A model generated the notes under the pieces. It was not told where the DNA came from. It searched no databases and saw only the letters and a program-made list of their open reading frames with translations. A DNA stretch of 64,000 nt from Algicoccus sp048820935 (GTDB lineage: Bacteria; Pseudomonadota; Gammaproteobacteria; Burkholderiales; Burkholderiaceae_B). This document shows positions 1 through 9,399 of this stretch, in pieces. The stretch's first letter is position 1; each line of letters begins with the position of its first letter. The position numbers and the translations under genes were made by a program. The stretch lies in NCBI RefSeq assembly GCF_048820935.1, contig NZ_JBMERD010000005.1, positions 124,001 through 188,000 on the forward strand, given 5' to 3'.

Positions 1-1511
1 GTGAAGGTGCGTTGCTAGTGGTGGATGCATCGCAGGGTGTCGAAGCGCAGACCGTGGCCAACTGCTACACCGCCATTGACTTGGGTGTTGAAGTGCTCCC
101 AGTCCTAAACAAAATGGACTTGCCACAGGCCGATCCTGATAGCGCACGTGAAGAAGTTGAAGACGTTGTGGGAATTGATGCTTCAGAAGCGATTGAGGCC
201 AGTGCCAAAACAGGGCAGGGGATCGATGAGATTCTAGAAGCCATCGTAGCCAAAGTGCCCGCGCCGCTCGGAGATCCGCAAGCCCCACTGCAGGCGCTGA
301 TCATTGACTCCTGGTTTGATAATTACGTCGGTGTTGTCATGCTGGTGCGTATTGTCAATGGCACATTGAAAGCGCGCGATCGTATTTTACTGATGGCAAC
401 CGGTGCAACACACCCAGCTGATCAGATTGGTGTCTTTACCCCAAAATCTGTCGCACGCGACCAGTTAAGTGCGGGTGAAGTTGGATTTGTGATTGCTGGG
501 ATTAAAGAACTGGAGCATGCCAAGGTCGGTGACACATTGACAACGGCGGCCAAACCTGCTGAAGAACCTTTGCCAGGCTTTAAAGAGGTGAAACCTCAGG
601 TCTTTGCAGGCTTATATCCCGTTGAAAGTAGTGAATATGATCAACTGCGTGATTCATTGGAAAAACTAAAGCTCAATGATGCCGCATTGATGTTTGAGCC
701 TGAAGTGTCACAGGCCTTAGGTTTTGGATTCCGTTGTGGGTTCCTGGGCCTCTTGCACATGGAAATCGTGCAAGAGCGACTCGAGCGCGAGTTCGATATG
801 GATCTGATTACAACGGCGCCTTCAGTCATTTACGAAGTGACGCTGAATCAAGGTGAAACGATTACGGTTGAAAGTCCAGCCAGAATGCCGGATGTGGGAC
901 AAATTCAAGAAATTCTCGAACCCATTGTCCATGTCACCTTGTTTATGCCGCAAGACTACGTGGGTGCGGTGATGACTTTATGCAATCAAAAGCGTGGCAT
1001 TCAGTTAGATATGTCCTATCACGGTCGCCAAGTTCACCTGCAGTATGATATCCCGTTGGCTGAAATCGTCTTAGACTTTTTTGACAAGCTTAAATCAGTT
1101 TCACGCGGTTATGCGTCGATGGACTATGAGTTCAAAGAGTATCGCTCAGCCGATGTGGTGAAAGTGGACGTTTTGATTAATGGTGACAAAGTCGATGCGC
1201 TATCAACCATTTGTCACCGTTCCAATGCCCGTTTCCGCGGTCGGGAAATGGTGTCTAAGATGCGTGAGTTAATTCCGCGCCAAATGTATGATGTCGCCAT
1301 TCAGGCTGCCATCGGTGCAGAAATTATCGCCCGTGAAAACGTGAAGGCTTTGCGTAAAAACGTTTTGGCGAAATGTTATGGCGGTGATATCTCACGTAAG
1401 AAAAAGCTTCTGGAAAAACAAAAAGCGGGTAAAAAGCGCATGAAACAAGTCGGTAGCGTGGAGATTCCACAAGAAGCGTTCCTGGCCATCCTGCAAGTGG
1501 ACGATAAGTAA
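1..1511 (+). CDS. lepA: Elongation factor 4 (LepA), 5'-truncated by window edge
   Basis: Ribosome back-translocating GTPase acting on stalled or misaligned elongation complexes. The reading frame is open from the first full codon (position 3), and about 503 residues are visible, so roughly 95 N-terminal residues with the G1-G3 nucleotide motifs lie outside the window. The NKMDLP G4 motif is near the start, followed by the EF-G-like domains, the FGFRCGFLGLLHME stretch typical of LepA domain III, and the basic LepA-specific C-terminus ending near KKRMKQVGS. lepB follows after 17 bp, the usual proteobacterial lepA-lepB operon. Nothing odd was seen; identification is firm. Confidence 0.97.
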   Translation, partial: EGALLVVDASQGVEAQTVANCYTAIDLGVEVLPVLNKMDLPQADPDSAREEVEDVVGIDASEAIEASAKTGQGIDEILEAIVAKVPAPLGDPQAPLQALIIDSWFDNYVGVVMLVRIVNGTLKARDRILLMATGATHPADQIGVFTPKSVARDQLSAGEVGFVIAGIKELEHAKVGDTLTTAAKPAEEPLPGFKEVKPQVFAGLYPVESSEYDQLRDSLEKLKLNDAALMFEPEVSQALGFGFRCGFLGLLHMEIVQERLEREFDMDLITTAPSVIYEVTLNQGETITVESPARMPDVGQIQEILEPIVHVTLFMPQDYVGAVMTLCNQKRGIQLDMSYHGRQVHLQYDIPLAEIVLDFFDKLKSVSRGYASMDYEFKEYRSADVVKVDVLINGDKVDALSTICHRSNARFRGREMVSKMRELIPRQMYDVAIQAAIGAEIIARENVKALRKNVLAKCYGGDISRKKKLLEKQKAGKKRMKQVGSVEIPQEAFLAILQVDDK

Positions 1512-1528
1512 TAGGGGCTGGAGCACGT

Positions 1529-2323
1529 ATGAGTTGGAATTTTTCATTATTGCTGTTTATTGCGTTGGTGATCACGGGCATCGTATGGCTGGTTGATCGT
1601 TTGTTTTTACGCTCAAAACGCGCTGCTGATGCTAAAACGCCCTGGTGGGTTGAGTACTGCGCGAGTTTTTTTCCAGTCATCGTGTTTGTGTTTGTGTTGC
1701 GCTCATTTGTGGTGGAACCGTTTCGAATTCCGTCTGGTTCGATGTTGCCGACTTTGAAGTCAGGCGACTTGATTTTGGTCAATAAGTTTACGTATGGCCT
1801 GCGCCTGCCAATTTTGCATACCGAACTGGTGGAGTTTAATAAACCTGAGCGAGGCGATGTCATCGTTTTCCGTTATCCGGTTGAACCCGATGTGGATTAC
1901 ATCAAACGCTTGATTGGATTGCCTGGTGATGAAGTGGCGTATTTGAATAAGCGTCTTTACATCAACGGTAAAGAAGTGCCGGTTCAGCGTGATGGCGAGT
2001 ATTATGAGCCGGATCGTTTGGCGTATGCCTCACAGTTTATCGAGAACTTAGGGCCTGTCGAAAACAAGATTCTGGTTGATCAGCGCAGCCGACAAGATCT
2101 CAGACCCATCTGGCGTTACCCGTATCGGGATCAGTGTCAGTATCGGATTGATGGCATGGTGTGTACCGTCCCAGAGAATATGTATTTCATGATGGGCGAT
2201 AATCGCGACAACAGTTTAGACAGTCGCTTCTGGGGATTTGTGCCTGCTGAAAACATTGTCGGAAAAGCATTTTTTATCTGGATGAACTTCTCTGAGCCCA
2301 GCCGTATTGGAAGCTTTCATTAA
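1529..2323 (+). CDS. lepB: Signal peptidase I
   Basis: Inner-membrane serine protease that removes Sec and Tat signal peptides on the periplasmic side. The 264-aa protein has two N-terminal membrane segments (about residues 4-22 and 44-62), then the catalytic Ser71 in PSGSMLPTL and the general-base Lys126 in DYIKRLIGLPGD. The C-terminal MGDNRDNSLDSRFWG box is also present. The ATG is preceded by a GGAG ribosome-binding site. It lies between lepA and rnc in the conserved order. Length and motifs are normal for the S26 family. Confidence 0.97.
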   Translation: MSWNFSLLLFIALVITGIVWLVDRLFLRSKRAADAKTPWWVEYCASFFPVIVFVFVLRSFVVEPFRIPSGSMLPTLKSGDLILVNKFTYGLRLPILHTELVEFNKPERGDVIVFRYPVEPDVDYIKRLIGLPGDEVAYLNKRLYINGKEVPVQRDGEYYEPDRLAYASQFIENLGPVENKILVDQRSRQDLRPIWRYPYRDQCQYRIDGMVCTVPENMYFMMGDNRDNSLDSRFWGFVPAENIVGKAFFIWMNFSEPSRIGSFH

Positions 2324-2350
2324 GTCGAATTAATCTGTTAGGACTTTGTC

Positions 2351-3055
2351 ATGAAACTTTCTTCTTTACAAAAGGCTTTGGGGTATGCGTTTGCTGATAT
2401 TAGTCTTTTGCAGCAAGCTCTGACACATCGTAGCGTAGGTTTTAAAAATAACGAACGTCTGGAATTTCTTGGAGATGCCATTTTAGACAGTTCGATTTCC
2501 GATTTGCTGTACCATCAATTTATAGGTTTGGATGAAGGTGATTTATCCAGAATCCGAGCCAGTCTCGTGAAAAAAGAAACGCTGGCTGATTTGGCACTTG
2601 AGTTAAAACTCTCTGACTTTTTAAAGCTCGGCGAAGGTGAGCTTAAAAGCGGTGGATTTCGGCGTCCTTCCATTTTGGCGGATGCATTTGAAGCGATTTT
2701 GGGGGCGATTTATCTGGATGGCGGTTTTGAAGCGGCGCATCAAGTGATTGCGCGTCTGTATACCCAACTAATTAATACACTCGATCCTAAAAAAGTTGGC
2801 AAAGATGCCAAAACCTATTTGCAAGAATACTTACAAGCTCGCAAGATGGCGATTCCGGTGTATCGTGTGCTCAATACACGGGGAGTCGCCCATGAACAAC
2901 TGTTTGATGTGGTGTGCGAAATACAAGCACTGAATCTCAAGGTGGGTGCGACAGGTCCGAGTCGGCGTGCGGCAGAACAATGCGCAGCTCAAGACATGAT
3001 GGCACTGATTTTGAGAGAGACTGAACAGTCTGATCAAAAACGAAAGCGTAAGTAA
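2351..3055 (+). CDS. rnc: Ribonuclease III
   Basis: Double-strand-specific endoribonuclease that processes rRNA precursors and structured mRNAs. The 234-aa protein shows the RNase III signature NERLEFLGDAILD at residues 34-46, with Glu38 and Asp42, and the second metal-binding pair Asp111 and Glu114 in ADAFEAILGAI. A double-stranded-RNA-binding domain fills about residues 150-225. It is 27 bp downstream of lepB and about 60 bp upstream of era, as expected for the lepB-rnc-era operon. Confidence 0.97.
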   Translation: MKLSSLQKALGYAFADISLLQQALTHRSVGFKNNERLEFLGDAILDSSISDLLYHQFIGLDEGDLSRIRASLVKKETLADLALELKLSDFLKLGEGELKSGGFRRPSILADAFEAILGAIYLDGGFEAAHQVIARLYTQLINTLDPKKVGKDAKTYLQEYLQARKMAIPVYRVLNTRGVAHEQLFDVVCEIQALNLKVGATGPSRRAAEQCAAQDMMALILRETEQSDQKRKRK

Positions 3056-3116
3056 GCTAAGCATCAGTAATTTAAGTGCTAGTCATTTGTTTCTTAATCG
3101 ATCACTAAAAAATTTA

Positions 3117-4010
3117 ATGAATACTTCTTCTGTGACACGTTGCGGTTTTGTAGCTGTGGTTGGACGCCCGAATGTGGGTAAATCGACCCTGATGAATACC
3201 CTGATTGGTGCCAAGATTTCGATTGTGTCACGCAAAGCCCAGACGACTCGTCACCGGATTCATGGCGTATTGACCACGGATGACACTCAGTTCATTTTTG
3301 TGGATACACCAGGGTTTCAGACTCGTCATGGGGGTGCGATGAATCGAATGATGAATCGCGTGGTGACGCAAACTTTGTCTCAGGTCGATGTCATTCTGTT
3401 TGTTGTTGAAGCAGGTCGCTGGGGACCTGCGGATGAAAAGCTTCTGGAATTATTTAAACCCGGTATGGACGTGGTTCTTGTGCTCAATAAGGTCGATGCG
3501 GTTAAAAACCGCGAAACCTTGTTGCCATTTATCGCACAGGTTTCAGAGAAATTCGATTTTTCAGCCATTGTGCCTGTAAGCGCACAGTCTGGTTTGCAGT
3601 TAGATGCCTTGCTTCAGGAAGTGAGTCAACATTTGCCGCAAGGTGAAGCCATCTATGAAGAAGATGCGATTACTGACCGCCCTGTTCGCTTTTTAGTGGC
3701 GGAGATGATTCGAGAAAAGATTTTCCGCCTAGTGGGTGATGAATTGCCATACGGCTGTACGGTCGTGATTGAAGAGTGGGATGAGACTGATGCACGTGCG
3801 GTGATTAAAGCTTGTGTGGTTGTGGAGCGTGAAAGTCATCGACCCATCTTACTGGGTGCAAAGGGCGTACACATGAAACGTATTGCCACCGAAGCTCGTC
3901 AAGAAATTGAACGCTTACTAGAAAAATCTGTACATCTGGAAGTGTTTATTAAAGTTCGCAAAGGCTGGTCAGATCGTGAAGCCAGTCTTCGTGATCTAGG
4001 TTATGAGTAA
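3117..4010 (+). CDS. era: GTPase Era
   Basis: Small-subunit assembly GTPase that binds the 3' end of 16S rRNA. From the ATG at 3117 the protein is 297 aa, the normal Era length; an in-frame TTG at 3087 would add ten residues (MFLNRSLKNL) not expected of the family. G1 is GRPNVGKS (16-23), G3 is DTPG (63-66) and G4 is NKVD (124-127). The C-terminal KH domain includes the ILLGAKGVHMKRI loop. The stop overlaps the recO start by 8 bp, implying translational coupling. Confidence 0.96.
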   Translation: MNTSSVTRCGFVAVVGRPNVGKSTLMNTLIGAKISIVSRKAQTTRHRIHGVLTTDDTQFIFVDTPGFQTRHGGAMNRMMNRVVTQTLSQVDVILFVVEAGRWGPADEKLLELFKPGMDVVLVLNKVDAVKNRETLLPFIAQVSEKFDFSAIVPVSAQSGLQLDALLQEVSQHLPQGEAIYEEDAITDRPVRFLVAEMIREKIFRLVGDELPYGCTVVIEEWDETDARAVIKACVVVERESHRPILLGAKGVHMKRIATEARQEIERLLEKSVHLEVFIKVRKGWSDREASLRDLGYE

Positions 4011-4602
4011 TCGACGCGGTTCAACACGAATTCTCGACGCACAGGCATTTGTTTTGCATGTGACACCTTGGCGCGAAACTTCCGTGATCGCTAAAATCTG
4101 GTCGCGTGAATATGGACTGATTCTGGCCGCAGCTAAAGGGGCCAAACGACCCTATTCTGGATTGCGCACGATTCTACAAACGTTTCAACCATTGCGACTG
4201 TCGTGGGCGGGGCGTAATGAGGTCAGAACTCTAACACAAGCTGAGATTGCAGGCTTTTTGGGAATGCCAGCGTCTAATTTGATGTCTGGATGGTATTTGA
4301 ATGAATTGATCTTGCGCTTAGTGCCTCGAGAAGATCCGCATCCCTTATTGTTTGATGCTTACGAGCAGACGCTAGGTTTGCTTTCACAAAAAGCGCCTCT
4401 GAATCAAACTTTGCGACGATTCGAATGGATTTTACTCAGAGAGGTGGGATACGGATTGGATGGTCCGATGCCTGATTTTACGGATGCAGCTGACTTGGAA
4501 ATAATTCGACCTCAGATCCGTGCGCGGTTGGATGATTCGCTCGCAGAGGCCCCGTTACAGAGTCGAATTGTGATGCAGGGGTTGCATCAAATTAGAAACT
4601 GA
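4003..4602 (+). CDS. recO: DNA repair protein RecO
   Basis: Recombination mediator that helps load RecA on SSB-coated gaps in the RecFOR pathway. The N-terminal OB-fold is recognisable: AFVLHVTPWRETS near residue 11, then the AKGAKRP segment and SGLRTILQTFQPL. A helical C-terminal part ends in QSRIVMQGLHQIRN. At 199 aa it is shorter than the roughly 240-250 aa usual for RecO, and I see no cysteine zinc cluster in the C-terminal half. Start overlaps era by 8 bp. pdxJ, often next in other proteobacteria, is absent here. Confidence 0.9.
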   Translation: MSNRRGSTRILDAQAFVLHVTPWRETSVIAKIWSREYGLILAAAKGAKRPYSGLRTILQTFQPLRLSWAGRNEVRTLTQAEIAGFLGMPASNLMSGWYLNELILRLVPREDPHPLLFDAYEQTLGLLSQKAPLNQTLRRFEWILLREVGYGLDGPMPDFTDAADLEIIRPQIRARLDDSLAEAPLQSRIVMQGLHQIRN

Positions 4603-4608
4603 TAGGCG

Positions 4609-4642
4609 TAAAAAATGCCTGCACCTAATAGTTGATGCAGGC
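4609..4642 (-). terminator. Intrinsic terminator of the ThDP enzyme gene
   Basis: Perfect 7-bp arms GCCTGCA (4617-4623) and TGCAGGC (4636-4642) enclose a 12-nt loop. Read on the minus strand the stem is followed by a run of six T, so it should terminate the minus-strand gene ending at 4673. It may also reduce read-through from recO, but there is no T tract on the plus strand. Confidence 0.75.
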
Positions 4643-4672
4643 AGCTTAGTGATTTATTTCTAACTAAGTCAA

Positions 4673-6235
4673 CTAGATTCGCAATGCGATTAAGCTTGGT
4701 CCAGGTGTATTGTTTGCTCGTTTGAGTGCTTGATCAAACTCCGAAAGGGTATTGGCGACGACACCGGGCACACCTTGTGACTTGGCCATGCTGACCCAAT
4801 CCAGTCCGGGACCTGATAAATCTAGCATTCGCGCAGCGTTTTCACCGGGCTCAGGGCCTCCCATGTTGTTGAGTTCACCACGAAGGATGCGGTATGAACT
4901 ATTGTCAAAGATGACGACCGTGACATTGAGTTGCTCACGAGCCATGGTCCAGAGTGATTGCACAGTGTACATGGCAGACCCGTCACCCACCATCACCACG
5001 ACGCGTCGATCTGACGCTGCAACGGCTGCACCGACGGCTGCTGGCAATGAAAATCCAATGGCACCACCCGTGATGTCGATGCAATCATGCGCGGGTGCAT
5101 ATGGCATTGCAGCGGCTAATGAGCGTCCGGATGTGATGGCTTCATCAACCAAAATGGCATTCTCTGGGATGGCGCCTGCAATCACCATGCCGATATTGCT
5201 TGCATCAGGTTTACCGTCGGTAAATGTCGGTGCTGGTAGATCAGTAGCCAGTTGTGCGGGAGTTTCTGAGGCGGCACCGACTAAATCGCACAGCGCTTCA
5301 AGTGAAGCATAGGCGTCGTGGGCGGGACTGGCCATTTGTGTGATGGTGCAATCAGCAGGTGCGAGTCGGCGTGGCTTATCAGGGTAACCAAAGAATGCAA
5401 CGGGTTCCACAGCGCCAATTAAAACCAGTTCTTTGGTGCCAGCGAGCGCCTCAACGGCACCATCCACAGGAAATGGAATCGGTCGAACGTTGACACGTCC
5501 GCGTCCTCGCTCACTACGGCGGCTGCGTTGTTCAGCAAATAAGCGACAACCGGTTTTTGCGGCAATCTGACCCGCTAACCAAGTCGATTTCTCATACATG
5601 GCTTCGCCACCGAGAAAGAGCACAGTTTGTTTTGCCTGAACAGGATCAGACAGACGCTTAGCCAGTGCTTCAATGGTCTGCACCAGAGGTGCGGCATAAG
5701 TGAAAGCAGGTTCAAACGTGTAGTGTCCGGGATCAGCCGCCTCCCAGGCGCAGTTTGCGGGTAAAACTAGAGAGGCGATTTGACCCGGCTGGCTTTTTGC
5801 AATGGAAATTGCCCTAGCTGTGTCAGCGGCAGCTTCATTCGCAGTCACTGAGGTCTTAACCCAGTGTGACATGGGGCGTGCGACGGCTTCTACATCAGAG
5901 TTAAGCGGTGCATCGTTGTGCAAGTGATCCAGCGTATGTTGCCCAATCACATTCACAATGCCAGAACGTGCGCGTTTGGCGTTGTGAAGGTTGGCCAGTC
6001 CATTGCCTAATCCAGGTCCTAAATGCAGCAGTGTGACAGCAGGTTTTTCAGCAATGCGGTTGTAACCGTCAGCAGCACCCGTCACCACACCTTCAAAAAG
6101 ACCAAGGATACAGCGCATCTCGGTCGCTTCATCAAGCGCTGCCACAAAATGCATTTCAGAAGTGCCTGGGTTTGCAAAGCAGACATCGATATTGCCGGCT
6201 AGCAACGTCTTGACCATAGCCTGTGAACCGTTCAT
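4673..6235 (-). CDS. ThDP-dependent enzyme, acetolactate synthase large-subunit-like
   Basis: Thiamine-diphosphate enzyme of the acetolactate synthase / benzoylformate decarboxylase superfamily, acting on a 2-oxo acid; the exact substrate cannot be read from sequence. The 520-aa protein has the N-terminal Pyr domain with FANPGTSEMHF (20-30) and the probable catalytic Glu48 in LFEGVVTGAADGY. A central domain follows, then the PP domain with the ThDP/Mg motif GDGSAMYTVQSL ending in the NSSY segment. No regulatory subunit gene is adjacent, so it is unlikely to be the biosynthetic AHAS. A GGAG site precedes the ATG. The gene is divergent from the SDR gene. Confidence 0.85.
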   Translation of the reverse strand: MNGSQAMVKTLLAGNIDVCFANPGTSEMHFVAALDEATEMRCILGLFEGVVTGAADGYNRIAEKPAVTLLHLGPGLGNGLANLHNAKRARSGIVNVIGQHTLDHLHNDAPLNSDVEAVARPMSHWVKTSVTANEAAADTARAISIAKSQPGQIASLVLPANCAWEAADPGHYTFEPAFTYAAPLVQTIEALAKRLSDPVQAKQTVLFLGGEAMYEKSTWLAGQIAAKTGCRLFAEQRSRRSERGRGRVNVRPIPFPVDGAVEALAGTKELVLIGAVEPVAFFGYPDKPRRLAPADCTITQMASPAHDAYASLEALCDLVGAASETPAQLATDLPAPTFTDGKPDASNIGMVIAGAIPENAILVDEAITSGRSLAAAMPYAPAHDCIDITGGAIGFSLPAAVGAAVAASDRRVVVMVGDGSAMYTVQSLWTMAREQLNVTVVIFDNSSYRILRGELNNMGGPEPGENAARMLDLSGPGLDWVSMAKSQGVPGVVANTLSEFDQALKRANNTPGPSLIALRI

Positions 6236-6432
6236 TGTAGTGTTTTCTCCTTTGAATCGTCGTTTTAAACAGCAATACCGAATTGGGGTGATTGTCTGTT
6301 GTTTGTAATGTATCTCAATTGCTCACAATACATCATTGACGGTGTACTTAGTGACTTTGATAGAAATAACCGAATGGTTAGTGCGCCCAGCCTGTAAGAT
6401 GTCATCAAAACCTATCGGAGGAGGTGGGACTC

Positions 6433-7158
6433 ATGGAAAAACCTTTTGCATTAGTAACAGGCGCGAGTCGCGGAATTGGTCGCGCAATCGTTAAGCGACT
6501 CATCGATGATGGCTATGAAGTGCTGAACTTTAGTCGCACACCGAGTGAAACGCCATTGAAGGGTGAATTTTTTGAATCGGTTGATTTGATGGATGCCGAT
6601 GCTACTCAACAGGCGATTGAGCATTGGCGGGATCAGCGTGAAATTGTGCGCTTGGTTAACAATGCCGGCATGATTCATGTGGCCGCTGTGGAGGATGTCA
6701 CGGTTGCCGAAGTTCAGGATATGGTGAATTTGAATCTGTTGGCACCGATGATTTTGACGAAGGCACTCATTCCAGCTTTTAAAGCGCAAGGGATGGGACG
6801 CGTCGTGAATATCGGTAGTCGGGCGGGGTTAGGTAAGGTTGGGCGAACCGTTTATAGCGCTACAAAAGCAGGTTTGATCGGCATGACACGCACTTGGGCA
6901 TTGGAACTGGCCGCTTATGGTGTGACGGTGAATTTGGTTGCGCCTGGTGCGATTGCGACCGAGTTGTTTCGTGATTCCAATCCAGACGATTCACCCCAAA
7001 CGCAGGCGCTTAAAGCAGCGGTTCCTTTGGGACGGATTGGTAAACCGGAAGAGATTGCGCACATCGTCGCTATGTTGCTCGATGATCGGGCTGGTTATAC
7101 CACGGGACAGGTGATATATACCTGCGGTGGATTGTCCGTGGGTCAGGCTGCCAATTAG
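6433..7158 (+). CDS. Short-chain dehydrogenase/reductase (FabG-like)
   Basis: NAD(P)-dependent oxidoreductase of the classical SDR family; substrate unknown, probably a 3-hydroxy/3-oxo acyl or small carbonyl compound of the local pathway. The 241-aa protein has the cofactor motif TGASRGIG (9-16), NNAG (76-79), and catalytic Ser129, Tyr141 and Lys145 in the YSATK box. The strong AGGAGG at about 6419-6424 fits the ATG at 6433 better than an upstream in-frame GTG at 6424, which overlaps the site. It sits between the divergent ThDP enzyme and a convergent LysR regulator. Confidence 0.88.
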   Translation: MEKPFALVTGASRGIGRAIVKRLIDDGYEVLNFSRTPSETPLKGEFFESVDLMDADATQQAIEHWRDQREIVRLVNNAGMIHVAAVEDVTVAEVQDMVNLNLLAPMILTKALIPAFKAQGMGRVVNIGSRAGLGKVGRTVYSATKAGLIGMTRTWALELAAYGVTVNLVAPGAIATELFRDSNPDDSPQTQALKAAVPLGRIGKPEEIAHIVAMLLDDRAGYTTGQVIYTCGGLSVGQAAN

Positions 7159-7180
7159 GATTTATTTGGACTGGTGTTGT

Positions 7181-7224
7181 ATGAAAGACTGGCAGTTCAC
7201 TTTTTAGGCTGACCAGTCTTTCAT
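7181..7224. repeat. 12-bp inverted repeat between convergent genes
   Basis: Perfect 12-bp arms ATGAAAGACTGG (7181-7192) and CCAGTCTTTCAT (7213-7224) separated by 20 nt. The right arm is inside the last codons of the convergent LysR gene (HMKDWSA), so the C-terminus of that protein is encoded by the repeat. There is no T tract on either strand, so it is not a standard intrinsic terminator, though it may act as a convergent stop or RNA-stabilising stem. Confidence 0.6.
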
Positions 7225-8136
7225 ATGAGCCTGCAAATGTCGAATGATAAAGTCACTGAGGGCTTGTGCGGCTAGGCTTGGATATCGTCCTCGAGAAGCC
7301 ATCAGATAAAGTGAATTGCCTGCATCGGCACCCGAGATTTGATAGTGTGGCAAGACTTCAACCAATTCACCCGATTGCAGTTTTTCCCAGATGGCGTATC
7401 GCGGTAGAACCGCGATTCCCATGCTGGCCTGAACGGATTGCACCAGAAACGGATAGTCACCTGACTGTAGTCGTGGGACGAATTTGATTGGAATGCTCTG
7501 ATCGTAGCGACCAAAGTGCAGGGTGACCTCTTTACCAAAAGCTGCTGGCGTAATCCAGGCTTTCTGAGTGAGTTGTTCAGGCGTCTCAACACGCCGTATT
7601 GTTTGGAAATACGCGGCACTCGCACACAAACACCATTGAATATGGCCGATTTCTGACACAATTTCGGTGGTTTTGAGGTTGGTGGCGATTTTTAATGCGA
7701 TATCCACATCGCTGCTGATCAGATCCGCAATATGATCATTAATATTGACGCGTAAACGAATTTCAGGATGTTCGCGGGCAAAATCGAGTAAAAGCGGAGC
7801 GAGATATAAGTGCCCTAGACCTGTAGGCATTCGTACCCGTACTTCGCCTCGAATTTGTTTACCAAGTTCATCAATAGCCGTGAATGCTTCACGAGACTCT
7901 TGCTGCATTTTAAGTACATGTTGAAACAGAATTTGGCCAGCTGGTGTGAGTGCATGCTTACGAGTTGTTCGATGAATTAGCTCAACGCCAAGTGCTGTTT
8001 CTAACATCTTAAGTTGATGTGACACATTGGCACGAGTCATTCCACTATCACGTGCGGCTTGTGCCATCGAACCAGACTCCACGATGAGTGCAAAGAGTTG
8101 TAGACGTGACCAATCCAGATTATTGGCAAATTTCAT
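7204..8136 (-). CDS. LysR-family transcriptional regulator
   Basis: DNA-binding regulator of the LysR family, probably controlling the divergent CoA-transferase/dehydrogenase/Bug genes. The 310-aa protein has an N-terminal winged helix-turn-helix (about residues 8-66, with GSMAQAARDSGMTRANVSHQ) and a periplasmic-binding-protein-like effector domain (about 92-300). The 84-bp gap to the divergent gene at 8221 contains TGACA and TGTCA half-sites about 20 bp apart, a plausible but unproven operator. The last codons overlap an inverted repeat shared with the SDR 3' flank. Confidence 0.92.
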   Translation of the reverse strand: MKFANNLDWSRLQLFALIVESGSMAQAARDSGMTRANVSHQLKMLETALGVELIHRTTRKHALTPAGQILFQHVLKMQQESREAFTAIDELGKQIRGEVRVRMPTGLGHLYLAPLLLDFAREHPEIRLRVNINDHIADLISSDVDIALKIATNLKTTEIVSEIGHIQWCLCASAAYFQTIRRVETPEQLTQKAWITPAAFGKEVTLHFGRYDQSIPIKFVPRLQSGDYPFLVQSVQASMGIAVLPRYAIWEKLQSGELVEVLPHYQISGADAGNSLYLMASRGRYPSLAAQALSDFIIRHLQAHMKDWSA

Positions 8137-8220
8137 TTGACAGTCAGTATAAAAATTAGCGTATTGTCATAAGAAGTATTGCATATTAAGATGATTTACG
8201 ACATATAAGGAGACATCAGC

Positions 8221-9399
8221 ATGGTTAAACCATGGCGAAAAATTCGTGTGCTTGATTTGAGTCAAGGTATTGCAGGCCCTTATTGCGCGCAAATTATGGC
8301 CTCACAAGGCGCCGAAGTGATCAAGGTTGAGCCACCGAGTGGTGATTGGGGACGTTTTGTGAGTGCCTCACATGGTGATCACAGTGCATTATCGCTGCAG
8401 TTTAATCAAGGCAAATTAGGTGTCGCTCTGGACGCCAAACACCCTGAAGGGCAAGCGCTTTTAAAGAAATTGGTACAAAGCTGTCAGGTTGTTGTGCAAA
8501 ACTTCAGACCCGGTGTCGCAAAACGTCTGGGTGTTGATTATGAAACTTTGAGTCAGACGCAGCCCGACGTGATCTGTGTATCAATTAGTGGTTACGGAGA
8601 TGAAGGGCCTGCGGCGGAATTGCCTGCGACGGATTCAGTCATGCAAGCAGATTCTGGTCTGATGTATATGAACCGCACTCCCGATGGTCAACCGCGCCGT
8701 GTTGGGATGCTGATGGTTGATGCCGCGACGGGCATGTATGCCGCGCAAGCTTTGGCTGCTGCGCTGTACGTTCGGCTAGAAACGGGTAAAGGCTCTCATG
8801 TGCAAACGAGTCTGTTTGAAGCAATGCTGGCGTTTCAGGCCATGGGGCTCACTGAGCACAAGATGGCTGGACCACGTCCAGTCGAAGCGGTTAGTGCACC
8901 CAATGGTGTATTTCAAACAGCGACAGGTCAACTGAGTGTCGTGACACTCAATAACTCGCAATTTGAAAAGCTCTGCCACGCGCTTGATAAGCCAGAGTGG
9001 ATTAAAGATGTGCGTTTTATGACAAATGATGTTCGCATGCAGCACAGGGCGGTTTTAGACGGTTTGATTGATGAAGTGCTGAGTCAAGCATCGACTGAGT
9101 CTTGGGTTGAACGCCTAAATCAGCATGAGGTTTTGCATGCCGTTATTCAGGACTATGACTCTATTTTTGAGCATGCTCAGATTGAACATCTGCAGCCATT
9201 TCATTGGCAGCATATTACAGGTTTGCCGGCGATTCCAGTGGTGGCTTCGCCATTAGCAATTTATCGAGCTGAGGCGCTTGGAATCGCCCCCGTGATTGGT
9301 GAACACACGCTCGAAGTCTTGAGTCGTCTAGGTGTGGATGCGCAACATTTGGATGCGTTATGTGAAGCGGGCATCTTAAAACAAGGAGCAGCATTGTGA
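8221..9399 (+). CDS. Class III CoA-transferase (CaiB/BaiF family)
   Basis: Transfers CoA between carboxylic acids through an aspartyl thioester intermediate. The 392-aa protein begins with the family hallmark VLDLSQGIAGPYCAQIMA (about 10-27), followed by KVEPPSGD and NFRPGV. The probable catalytic Asp167 lies in VDAATGMYAAQAL. An AAGGAG site precedes the ATG at 8221. The stop overlaps the next ATG by one base (ATG at 9399), so this gene, the dehydrogenase and the Bug receptor form one coupled operon. The substrate acid is unknown, but a CoA-activation step for a transported carboxylate is the simple inference. Confidence 0.9.
   Translation: MVKPWRKIRVLDLSQGIAGPYCAQIMASQGAEVIKVEPPSGDWGRFVSASHGDHSALSLQFNQGKLGVALDAKHPEGQALLKKLVQSCQVVVQNFRPGVAKRLGVDYETLSQTQPDVICVSISGYGDEGPAAELPATDSVMQADSGLMYMNRTPDGQPRRVGMLMVDAATGMYAAQALAAALYVRLETGKGSHVQTSLFEAMLAFQAMGLTEHKMAGPRPVEAVSAPNGVFQTATGQLSVVTLNNSQFEKLCHALDKPEWIKDVRFMTNDVRMQHRAVLDGLIDEVLSQASTESWVERLNQHEVLHAVIQDYDSIFEHAQIEHLQPFHWQHITGLPAIPVVASPLAIYRAEALGIAPVIGEHTLEVLSRLGVDAQHLDALCEAGILKQGAAL

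Noticed and set aside
1324..1863. 179-codon minus-strand ORF across the lepA-lepB junction
   Set aside because: Antisense to two firmly identified genes, no domain.
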